20,297 nucleotides of DNA from DASUUI01 sp964577965 (GTDB taxonomy: Bacteria; Gemmatimonadota; Gemmatimonadetes; Gemmatimonadales; Gemmatimonadaceae). Position numbers and translations under genes: made by a program. The stretch is taken from positions 1 through 20,297 of the forward strand of contig CAZOAT010000042.1 of assembly GCA_964577965.1 (NCBI GenBank). The letters are read 5' to 3'. Shown in pieces: positions 7,451 to 14,291 of this stretch (its first letter is position 1; every line of letters starts with the position of its first letter). The notes under the pieces were generated by a model. It was not told where the DNA came from and did no database searches. It saw only the letters and a program-made list of their open reading frames with translations.

Positions 7451-8451
7451 TAAAGGCGGATCTCCTTCCCGTCTTCCGCCGATTTGTACACAGCCTCGAC
7501 CAGCCTGTGCACCAGCACCTGATCTGCAGGTGGGTCGTACCGGCTGTCGCCGTGGACGATCGATATAAAGTGGGCCAGCTCGGCACGGTAGGACTGGAGG
7601 AAAGCGCTCTCCCGCGCGGCGGCACCCGTCGGAGAGACGTCCACAGGCTTTCCGTTGAGCTCCTTCACCACCCGCAGCGGCGCGAGCCGGGCGCTGCCTC
7701 GCGCGCACAGCACTTCGAACCACCAGCGCTCCTCCTGTCCCACATACGACCAGGTGGCGTCGCAGACGATGCTGAGCCCGGATGCGCACTCGACATGCAC
7801 GAACATCGAATCCTCCACAGACGTTGCCGACTTCGGGCCATCTGCGGACGCCGTCACCCGCGAGAGTTTCGGAAAATCCGCGAGCCACAGGGCGAGGTCG
7901 ATGAGCGCGAGTCCCTGCTCGAGGAACGCACCGCCACCAGCCTCCGGTCGCCGCCCGCGCCAGCCGCGGTGCGGGTTACGGAAGCGGTACTCGCCGGCCC
8001 GGATCGCCTTCATCTGCCCCAGCTCGCCACCCTCGAGAAAGCGAGCGAGCTGCTGCACGTCGCTGCGAAACCGATGGTTGGTACCTACCACTACCTTGCG
8101 ACCACTCCGCTCCGAGGCAGCGAGTATCCGCTCGACGCCACGCGACGTGAGCGCGACTGGACGCTCACACAGCACATGGACTCCCGCGCGCAGAGCGCTG
8201 AGAACGTGTGGTTCATGGAGATGGTTCGGCGTCGCGATGACGACCGCATCCATCTCCAGCTCCAGCAGATCCTCTATGTCCGTGAAGACATGGGACACGC
8301 CGAACCGCTCGGCGATGGCCGACGCCTTCGGTCCGTCGTTGTCACAGAGCGCCACCACCTCCGCTCCGCGTAGTTTCGTTAGCGCCGGGAGGTGTGCGAG
8401 CTGGGTGATGGCCCCGACGCCCACAAGTCCCAGCCGTATCTCAGGCTTCAT
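7450..8451 (-). CDS. Gfo/Idh/MocA-family oxidoreductase-like protein with altered active site
   Basis: 333 residues. The Rossmann NAD(P)-binding motif is GLVGVGAITQLAHLPAL (8-24), followed by CDN (36-38), ATPNHLH (73-79) and VHVLCERPVALT (91-102). The C-terminal substrate domain contains GTNHRF (123-128) and GGGAFLEQGLALIDLALWL (172-190). In this family the motif is normally EKP, with a catalytic lysine, and DxGxHxxD, with a catalytic histidine. Here they are E96-R97-P98 and E178-Q-G-L-A182-L-I-D185. Both usual catalytic groups are replaced, so it may bind a dinucleotide without classical dehydrogenation, or use another chemistry. The ATG overlaps the SpoIID-gene stop by 4 bp (ATGA), making it the last gene of the lepB-led operon. 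The frame extends far upstream, but the glycine-rich start of the fold fixes 8451. Confidence 0.88.
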   Translation of the reverse strand: MKPEIRLGLVGVGAITQLAHLPALTKLRGAEVVALCDNDGPKASAIAERFGVSHVFTDIEDLLELEMDAVVIATPNHLHEPHVLSALRAGVHVLCERPVALTSRGVERILAASERSGRKVVVGTNHRFRSDVQQLARFLEGGELGQMKAIRAGEYRFRNPHRGWRGRRPEAGGGAFLEQGLALIDLALWLADFPKLSRVTASADGPKSATSVEDSMFVHVECASGLSIVCDATWSYVGQEERWWFEVLCARGSARLAPLRVVKELNGKPVDVSPTGAAARESAFLQSYRAELAHFISIVHGDSRYDPPADQVLVHRLVEAVYKSAEDGKEIRL

Positions 8452-9899
8452 CGCGGATTCCGCAGATCCGTTTCGTTGACACGCGCCACGCTGGTACCAA
8501 CGTAATACGCGGCGAGGATCTCCTGTGCCGAGTGCCCTGCACGCGCACGTCCGATCGCCCCCCACTGACACATACCAATCCCGTGCCCGTTTCCGGCGCC
8601 ACGGAAGACAACGCTCCCCAACGCGCCCCCCGCACCCCCCGCGCCGCGCGTGGTCGAGACCGTTACGTCCGTACTGTTCAGGATCTGGCCCGCGGGCGAA
8701 CGCAACACGAAACGCATGTCGTTCCCACGGAGGACGTAGCTCCCACGCTGCGTCACGAGGGTGAGCGAGCCGAGTCGTCCAGACGGAGTGCGATCCCCCT
8801 CCACGATGTCGCGCACAGCGCCGGGATCGGTGGGTGCGCCAGCCGCGTACTGTCGGAGGTACCGGGCAACGGTGGCGGCGAGCTCCCGCTGCTGCATCGT
8901 CCGCGTCCAGCGGAACGTGCCTGAGCCGTCGCACCAGTAGCGGTCACTTCCCGGGATCCGATCGCTCACCGACCGCAGGTATGGAAAATCGGTGCGGCCA
9001 CGCCACACCTCCGACGGTGCGGCAGTGGACCCACCGCACGTCGAATGGTACGGAGCGTCCACGAGATGGCCGCCATACACGAGCACGAGCCCGGCCGTCG
9101 AAGCGACAGCATCGTCGGTCACAGGTTGCTCGGCCTCCACGCCGCCATACACCTGTTCGCGCACGTCCGAGAGAATGTCGAACTGCGCCGTGCGCCGCGC
9201 CCTGATTCGCACGTACACGTAGCTCCGGGCAGCGATCGCCTGCGCCTGGGCCGCCGCCAACTCGGCGGCAGGACGGTTCCCGATCTCCAGCGGCACGACG
9301 CCGCGCAGGTAGTCCTCCACACCGATCCGGTTCGTGATGAGGAGACCGGTATCGGTCGGCGTTACATGCAACTCTCCGCGATAGCGCTTGCCTGCATACA
9401 GGATCGCGTCATCGCGCGAGGCGGGTCGCAGGACAACAGTGGTGCCACGCACCGAATGAACGGTACCGCCGTCTGGTTGAACCCGCAGCTGGGATCCCAC
9501 CCTCGTGATGGTCCAGGACTGGTTCGCCGGCACCCGCGCGGTCTCGCGCCCGGCGGGAGACTCAATGAGCCAGTTCGTGTGACCGCTGAACGAAGCAGAT
9601 GGAAGCCGCGAAGCTACCGCGACGCGGGCGACTACATCCGACGGGCCGGAGAGCGACGGAGTCAGTCCGCTGCGCCCTGCGGCGGCAGCTCCAAGGCGTG
9701 CCCCACCACGGATGGTCGGCAGGACCGTCGGTGGCTCCTCCGGTTCGGCAGCGGGTGGCGGAGTCGTCGCCACCACCGCAGTGTCCGGCAGTCGCACCAT
9801 CGGCTCAGGAAAGCGCGGCGGCAGTGGAGCGACTCGCGGGGCGCACGCGATCGCCAGTAGCACACTGACCGTGACTGCGGCCGCGTGCCGGCTACACAC
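8448..9899 (-). CDS. SpoIID/LytB-domain lipoprotein, putative peptidoglycan lytic enzyme
   Basis: 483 residues from a GTG at 9899. It has a lipoprotein signal (CSRHAAAVTVSVLLAIAC, Cys19), a proline-rich linker (about 22-60) and the SpoIID domain: KRYRGELHV (171-179), GVEDYLRGVVPLEIGNRPAA (193-212), AQAQAIAARSYVY and GHGIGMCQWGA (438-448) with EILAAYYVGT near the end. SpoIID of Bacillus is a lytic transglycosylase acting on stripped glycan strands. Glu205 in VVPLEIG aligns with its catalytic glutamate. In a non-sporulating diderm this suggests a role in cell-wall turnover or septal processing. AGGAGG three bases before GTG supports the start, which overlaps the hemL stop by 8 bp. The following gene overlaps by 4 bp. 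Confidence 0.88.
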   Translation of the reverse strand: MCSRHAAAVTVSVLLAIACAPRVAPLPPRFPEPMVRLPDTAVVATTPPPAAEPEEPPTVLPTIRGGARLGAAAAGRSGLTPSLSGPSDVVARVAVASRLPSASFSGHTNWLIESPAGRETARVPANQSWTITRVGSQLRVQPDGGTVHSVRGTTVVLRPASRDDAILYAGKRYRGELHVTPTDTGLLITNRIGVEDYLRGVVPLEIGNRPAAELAAAQAQAIAARSYVYVRIRARRTAQFDILSDVREQVYGGVEAEQPVTDDAVASTAGLVLVYGGHLVDAPYHSTCGGSTAAPSEVWRGRTDFPYLRSVSDRIPGSDRYWCDGSGTFRWTRTMQQRELAATVARYLRQYAAGAPTDPGAVRDIVEGDRTPSGRLGSLTLVTQRGSYVLRGNDMRFVLRSPAGQILNSTDVTVSTTRGAGGAGGALGSVVFRGAGNGHGIGMCQWGAIGRARAGHSAQEILAAYYVGTSVARVNETDLRNPR

Positions 9900-11199
9900 G
9901 CGCCTCCTCCATCGCGGCGTCAAGCCGCGCGAGCGCCACTTCCACGACCTCCGCAGTATGTGCGGTCGAGGCAAACCCGGATTCGAATGCTGACGGTGCG
10001 AGATAGACGCCCCGCCGCAACGCCGCATGAAAAAAGCGCTTGTGCATGGTGATGTCCGCCGCCCGGGCATCAGCGAACGATCGTACCGGTGAGTCCGCGA
10101 AGAAGAAACCCCACATCGATCCGGCGTGGCTCGCAGTCAGCGGAACTCCCAGGCGCGTTGCGGTCGCCCGCAGTCCATCCACGAGCGCACGTGTGCAGCG
10201 CGCGACCGAGGCATGCACGTCCGGTGTCAGCATCCGCAGGGTCGCGACGCCGGCTGCCATCGCCACCGGGTTGCCCGCCAGCGTTCCCGCCTGGTATACG
10301 GATCCGGAGGGTGCCACTGCAGCCATGATGTCCGCACGACCGCCGTATGCAGCCGCTGGCAGACCACCACCGATCACCTTGCCGAGCGTAGTGAGATCGG
10401 GGACGATGCCGTATCGTGCCACGGCACCGCCGTGGGCCACCCTGAATCCGGTCATCACCTCATCGAAGATGAGAAGCGCACCGCATCTGTCCGCGGCGGC
10501 ACGCAGCGCGGGGAGGAACCCGGGCAGCGGCTCGATCAGGCCCGAGTTGCCGACCACCGGCTCGACAATGATCGCGGCGAGATCATCCCCCAGACGCTCG
10601 ACAACGTCGTCCACTGCGCGCGAATCGTTGAATGCAACTGTCGAGGTCAGCGCCGCCAGTGCAGCCGGAACGCCGGGTGAGTCAGCAAGACCGAGCGTCG
10701 CGACTCCGGAGCCGGCACGCACGAGAAACGAATCCGCGTGACCGTGATAGCATCCCTCGAACTTGAGGATGCGCTCCCTGCCCGTGAACGCGCGGGCGAG
10801 ACGCACGGCGGACATCGTCGCTTCGGTCCCACTGGAGACGAATCGCAGCATCTCGACGTGAGGCATGGCAGCTACGATGAGCTCGGCAAGCGCCACTTCC
10901 TGCCGGGTAGGCGTCCCGAAAGACGTGCCTCTGCGCGCCGTCTCTTCGATCGCGGCCAGTACCGAGTCATCGGCGTGACCGAGCGCGAGCGCGCCCCACG
11001 ACATCACGAAGTCGATGTACTCGTTTCCGTCCACGTCGCGGAGCACTGCGCCCTTTCCGCTCGCAGCGACGAAGGGCTCTCCACCCACACCCGGGAAGGC
11101 GCGCACCGGCGAGCTGACTCCACCCGGGAACAGTTCCCGGGCGCGAGCCATCAGCCGGGCAGAGCTGTCAGCGGCCAAAGCTCCCCGTGCTGGCGCCAA
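9892..11199 (-). CDS. hemL: Glutamate-1-semialdehyde 2,1-aminomutase
   Basis: A PLP enzyme converting glutamate-1-semialdehyde to 5-aminolevulinate in the C5 tetrapyrrole pathway. Motifs: RELFPGGVSSPVRAFPGVGG (21-40), the SSGTEATMSAVRLAR block (122-136), FEGCYHGHAD (147-156), VEPVVGN (212-218), FDEVMTGFRVA (245-255, Asp246 contacts the PLP ring nitrogen) and Lys274 in TTLGKVIGGGLPAA, the Schiff-base lysine. Length 435 is normal. No ATG sits at the family start. Candidates are TTG at 11199 (used here, overlapping rimO by 32 bp) and TTG at 11178 (closer to the family N-terminus, GGGGAG two bases before it). The ATG at 11151 would leave too short an N-terminus. It is part of the lepB operon and overlaps the SpoIID gene by 8 bp. 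Confidence 0.95.
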   Translation of the reverse strand: MAPARGALAADSSARLMARARELFPGGVSSPVRAFPGVGGEPFVAASGKGAVLRDVDGNEYIDFVMSWGALALGHADDSVLAAIEETARRGTSFGTPTRQEVALAELIVAAMPHVEMLRFVSSGTEATMSAVRLARAFTGRERILKFEGCYHGHADSFLVRAGSGVATLGLADSPGVPAALAALTSTVAFNDSRAVDDVVERLGDDLAAIIVEPVVGNSGLIEPLPGFLPALRAAADRCGALLIFDEVMTGFRVAHGGAVARYGIVPDLTTLGKVIGGGLPAAAYGGRADIMAAVAPSGSVYQAGTLAGNPVAMAAGVATLRMLTPDVHASVARCTRALVDGLRATATRLGVPLTASHAGSMWGFFFADSPVRSFADARAADITMHKRFFHAALRRGVYLAPSAFESGFASTAHTAEVVEVALARLDAAMEEARV

Positions 11200-12541
11200 G
11201 CATTGGAAGGGGCGCCATTTTTCTCGCCACTCGGACAGGAGTCACCTCGCGCACGAACGAAGCCGAGAGGTCGTAATCATCCACTACACCTGTCACGGCG
11301 ACCTCCACGATCGACCCGGGAGCAGCGGCAGTATCGAGCAGGGTGATGCCGTCGATATCATGCGCCTGCCACCAGACGCGCGCCTCTGCCGAGCCACCCG
11401 CCACTTTGTCGACGATGGCATGCACGCGATGCCCGATACGCTCTTCATTACGCTCGGCGGTGATTCCGCGCTGCAGCTCGGTGAGGCGTTCAAGGCGCTC
11501 ACGCTTGAGGCTCTCCGGCACGTCGTCCTTCAGCTCCGCCGCCCGAGTGCCCTCCTGCGCCGAATAGGTGAATGCACCTACGCGATCGAAGCGGATTTCC
11601 CCGAGGAAGTCCAGCAGCTCCTCGAAGTCGTCCTCCGTCTCCCCGGGGAATCCGACGATGCACGTCGTGCGAATCGCCACATCAGGAACGGCTTCGCGGT
11701 AGCTGGTCACCTTGTCGCGAATCGTTCGCTTCCGCTCCGGCCGTCTCATCCTTGCGAGCACGGTGTCGGCAGCGTGCTGCATCGGCATGTCCAGGTACGG
11801 GAGAACACGGTCTTCATCGGCCACGACTTCGAGGAGGCTTGGTGTGATGCCGGCGGAGTAAAGGTAAAGAAGACGGATCCACGGAATCGAAGTCTCACGT
11901 GCAAGCAACTCGAGAAGCTCCGGCAGTCCGACGCCATCCCGTGTATCGCGACCGAAGTGGGCCAGATCCTGCGCGACCAGATTGATCTCGCGCGCGCCCT
12001 GAGCCTCGAGGAGCTGCGCCTCGCGGACGATTTCCGCCGGAGCGAAGGAGCGGTGCCTGCCGCGCATCAGCGGGATCGCGCAGAACGCGCAGCCGTGGTC
12101 ACACCCCTCGCTCACCTTGACGTAGCGCAGGTGAGGCAGGTCGCCGGCGAACGCACGCACGCCGGGATGCACCAGCACCTCGCTCGTGATAACGCCCCGC
12201 GCGTGCAGCTCCTCGACCAACCGGTTGGCGTCCGACGTGCCCAGTAGGATGTCCACTTCCGGCAGCGCATTCTGCAGCTCGGCACGGTGTCGCTCCACCA
12301 TGCAGCCGATGGCCACGAGGGTTCTGCAGGCGCCACCCTGCTTGAGGCGGCCAGCCTCCACGATCGCGTCTATGGACTCGCGCTTGGCAGCATCGATGAA
12401 CCCGCACGTGTTGACGACGACGACGTCCGCATCTTCGAGAGCCGGTGCCACCTGGGCGCCATGAGCCAGGAGCTCGGCAAGGTACCGCTCGCTGTCGACA
12501 GTGTTCTTGTCGCAGCCGAGCGTCACGACCCCGACCATCAT
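11168..12541 (-). CDS. rimO: Ribosomal protein S12 methylthiotransferase
   Basis: A radical-SAM enzyme that adds a methylthio group to a conserved aspartate of ribosomal protein S12. The 457-residue chain has an MTTase domain with Cys10, Cys46 and Cys80 for the auxiliary cluster (TLGCDKN, NTCGFID, AIGCMVE). The radical-SAM triad is Cys147, Cys151 and Cys154 (SEGCDHGCAFCAIPLMRGRHRS). Downstream blocks LPYLDMPMQHA and GFPGETEDDFEELL, then a C-terminal TRAM-like domain, complete the family pattern. TLGCDKN, with MVGVVT before it, and GRHRSF favour RimO over MiaB. Two adjacent ATGs start the gene without a clear ribosome binding site, 16 bp after the sigma-factor stop, so translation may rely on coupling. 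Confidence 0.95.
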   Translation of the reverse strand: MMVGVVTLGCDKNTVDSERYLAELLAHGAQVAPALEDADVVVVNTCGFIDAAKRESIDAIVEAGRLKQGGACRTLVAIGCMVERHRAELQNALPEVDILLGTSDANRLVEELHARGVITSEVLVHPGVRAFAGDLPHLRYVKVSEGCDHGCAFCAIPLMRGRHRSFAPAEIVREAQLLEAQGAREINLVAQDLAHFGRDTRDGVGLPELLELLARETSIPWIRLLYLYSAGITPSLLEVVADEDRVLPYLDMPMQHAADTVLARMRRPERKRTIRDKVTSYREAVPDVAIRTTCIVGFPGETEDDFEELLDFLGEIRFDRVGAFTYSAQEGTRAAELKDDVPESLKRERLERLTELQRGITAERNEERIGHRVHAIVDKVAGGSAEARVWWQAHDIDGITLLDTAAAPGSIVEVAVTGVVDDYDLSASFVREVTPVRVARKMAPLPMLGASTGSFGR

Positions 12542-12557
12542 GCGCCGGGTCGCGCCG

Positions 12558-13412
12558 TCAGCCCAGGAACGATTCGAGCGTGCGCTTCCGGGAGGCGTGC
12601 CGCAGCCTCGAGAGCGCCTTCTCCTTGATCTGACGGACGCGCTCGCGGGTGATGCCGAGTACGGCGCCGATCTCCTCGAGCGTCATCGGCTCCTGCGCAT
12701 CAAGACCAAAGTACAGGCGCAGTATCTTCGCCTCGCGCTCCTTGAGTTGAGCAAGGGACTCTTCGATCGCCTCGGTGAGCGCCTTCTCGAAAGCCATCTC
12801 GTCGGGCGTCTGTCGCTCGCTGTCGGCAATCCGGTCCAACAGGCTGCTGTCCTCACCGGGGATGAGGGGCGCATCGAGTGAGAGATGGGCCTGCGAGATG
12901 GACATGGTCTTGGCGACCTCGTCCTCGCTGATGTCCATCCCTTCTGCGATCTCCTGGTGCGTCGGCTCCCGGCCGAGCTCCTGGAGAAGCGTGCTCGCCC
13001 TCTTGCCTATGCGGTGCAGCGTTCCCGCACGGTTCAGCGGGACGCGTACAATGCGGGACTGTTCGGCGAGCGCCTGAAGGATCGCCTGTCTTATCCACCA
13101 CACCGCGTAAGAGATGAACTTGATGCCCTTGGTCTCGTCGAACTTGTGAGCTGCTCTGATGAGGCCGAGGTTCCCCTCGTTGATCAGATCGGAGAGCGAA
13201 ACGCCCTGGTTCTGGTACTTCTTCGCGACCGAGACGACGAAGCGGAGATTCGACCGAACCAGCGTGTCAAGCGCCTCCTGGTCGTTCAACCGTATGCGCT
13301 TCGCGAGCGCGACTTCCTCTTCCCTCGTGATCAGGGGATAAATGCTGATGTCGCGAAGATACTGGTCGAGGGACCCTTCGTCCGAGGCAGTACGGCCGCG
13401 GCTACTCGCCAC
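12558..13412 (-). CDS. rpoD: Sigma-70 family RNA polymerase sigma factor, short primary type
   Basis: 284 residues carrying regions 1.2 (about 14-40), 2 (50-125, with LVRSNLRFVVSVAKKYQNQG, LSDLINEGNLGLIRAAHKFD and FISYAVWWIRQAILQALAEQ), 3 (126-205) and 4 (215-280, helix-turn-helix TLEEIGAVLGITRERVRQIK at 244-263). Region 1.1 and the large non-conserved insert of proteobacterial RpoD are absent, as in the roughly 290-residue primary sigma factors of Bacteroidota and relatives. The near-perfect regions 2.3-2.4 and 4.2 argue for recognition of standard TTGACA/TATAAT-like promoters. A group 2 (RpoS-like) role cannot be excluded from one locus. The start is GTG, with GGAG six bases upstream. It lies 39 bp after lepB and 16 bp before rimO. 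Confidence 0.93.
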   Translation of the reverse strand: MASSRGRTASDEGSLDQYLRDISIYPLITREEEVALAKRIRLNDQEALDTLVRSNLRFVVSVAKKYQNQGVSLSDLINEGNLGLIRAAHKFDETKGIKFISYAVWWIRQAILQALAEQSRIVRVPLNRAGTLHRIGKRASTLLQELGREPTHQEIAEGMDISEDEVAKTMSISQAHLSLDAPLIPGEDSSLLDRIADSERQTPDEMAFEKALTEAIEESLAQLKEREAKILRLYFGLDAQEPMTLEEIGAVLGITRERVRQIKEKALSRLRHASRKRTLESFLG

Positions 13413-13451
13413 GTGAACTCCGGCTACCGCGTCCGGACGCCATGAACAGCC

Positions 13452-14186
13452 TCACTGCACCAGCGCCCCTACGCGACGCCAGCGGACACGCGAGAGGAAC
13501 TTGTCGGGAGTGACCTCGCCGGAGTTGAAGCTGTAGTAGACGACCAGCGGCTGGCCGCGCACCAGTGAATCAGGCACAAAGCCCCAATACCTGCTGTCGA
13601 GTGAGTTCTCCCGGTTGTCACCGAGCACGAAATAGTTGGCCCGCGGCACCACGAGAGGTCCCCAGTTATCGCGCGACGGACGATAATCACCGATCGCCGC
13701 GGCCAGATACTTCGACTGCCAGCGGAAATCCCGCTCGAACCGATCAAGCATGGGAACGTGGTAAGCGAAAGACTCGCGCTGCGGGCGGCCGTTGATGAGC
13801 AGCGTTCCGGCGTGCATCGCGAGCGTGTCGCCGGGCACACCGACTACGCGCTTCACGAAGTTCTTGGTCAGGTCGGAGGGCCACTGGAACACGATCACGT
13901 CGCCACGCTTCGGGTCCCGTATCCTCGGAATCCTCGTGCCCACCAATGGGACTTCCGCACCGTAAACGAGCTTGTTGACCAGGAGGAAATCGCCGGCGAG
14001 GAGCGTTCCCTCCATGCTCGCACTGGGGATTTTGAAGGCCTCGACGAGAAACGCGCGCACCAGAATGAACAGCACGAACGCCATTGCAAGCGTCCGGATC
14101 TGGTCGCGTACAAGAATCCAGAAATGGCCGGGCGTGTGATTGACGCGGCTCAATGCCGCTCGGCGACGCTCTTCGGTGATCACCAT
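13452..14186 (-). CDS. lepB: Signal peptidase I
   Basis: A 244-residue membrane serine protease that removes Sec and Tat signal peptides. One transmembrane segment (about 31-50) precedes the catalytic box IPSASMEGTL, with nucleophile Ser57. The general base is Lys112 in KRVVGVPGDT. Box E is GDNRENSLDSRYWGFV (193-208), and KRGDVIVFQWP (93-103) is also typical. It is the first gene of the run lepB-sigma-rimO-hemL-SpoIID-Gfo/Idh. There is no Shine-Dalgarno sequence before the ATG; a good promoter ends about 10 bases upstream, so the message may be nearly leaderless. The gene upstream (aldehyde dehydrogenase) ends 105 bp away. Confidence 0.95.
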   Translation of the reverse strand: MVITEERRRAALSRVNHTPGHFWILVRDQIRTLAMAFVLFILVRAFLVEAFKIPSASMEGTLLAGDFLLVNKLVYGAEVPLVGTRIPRIRDPKRGDVIVFQWPSDLTKNFVKRVVGVPGDTLAMHAGTLLINGRPQRESFAYHVPMLDRFERDFRWQSKYLAAAIGDYRPSRDNWGPLVVPRANYFVLGDNRENSLDSRYWGFVPDSLVRGQPLVVYYSFNSGEVTPDKFLSRVRWRRVGALVQ

Positions 14187-14196
14187 CGATACGATT

Positions 14197-14226
14197 GAAT
14201 TAATTGGGGCCCGGAAACGGTGGCAA
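14197..14226 (-). promoter_or_regulatory. Candidate promoter of the lepB-led operon
   Basis: On the minus strand, TTGCCA (14221-14226) is followed after 17 or 18 bases by TTAATT (14198-14203) or TAATTC (14197-14202), close to sigma-70 consensus. The predicted start of transcription falls near 14190, only about four bases before the lepB ATG. Confidence 0.55.
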
Positions 14227-14291
14227 GGCCGAACACCAGCGATTGCGCGACCAGCAACTAGCGGAAAGGAACTGCGGGGCTCAGGAACACG

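Noticed and set aside
8452..8934. Upstream extension of the Gfo/Idh reading frame to 494 residues
   Set aside because: The added part overlaps the SpoIID-domain gene and has shadow-like composition; the Rossmann motif sits right after the Met at 8451.
11123..11141. 19-bp palindrome CCCGGGAAC-A-GTTCCCGGG inside the hemL 5' region
   Set aside because: It encodes the conserved RELFPGG motif; the symmetry is explained by codon choice at conserved residues in GC-rich DNA.
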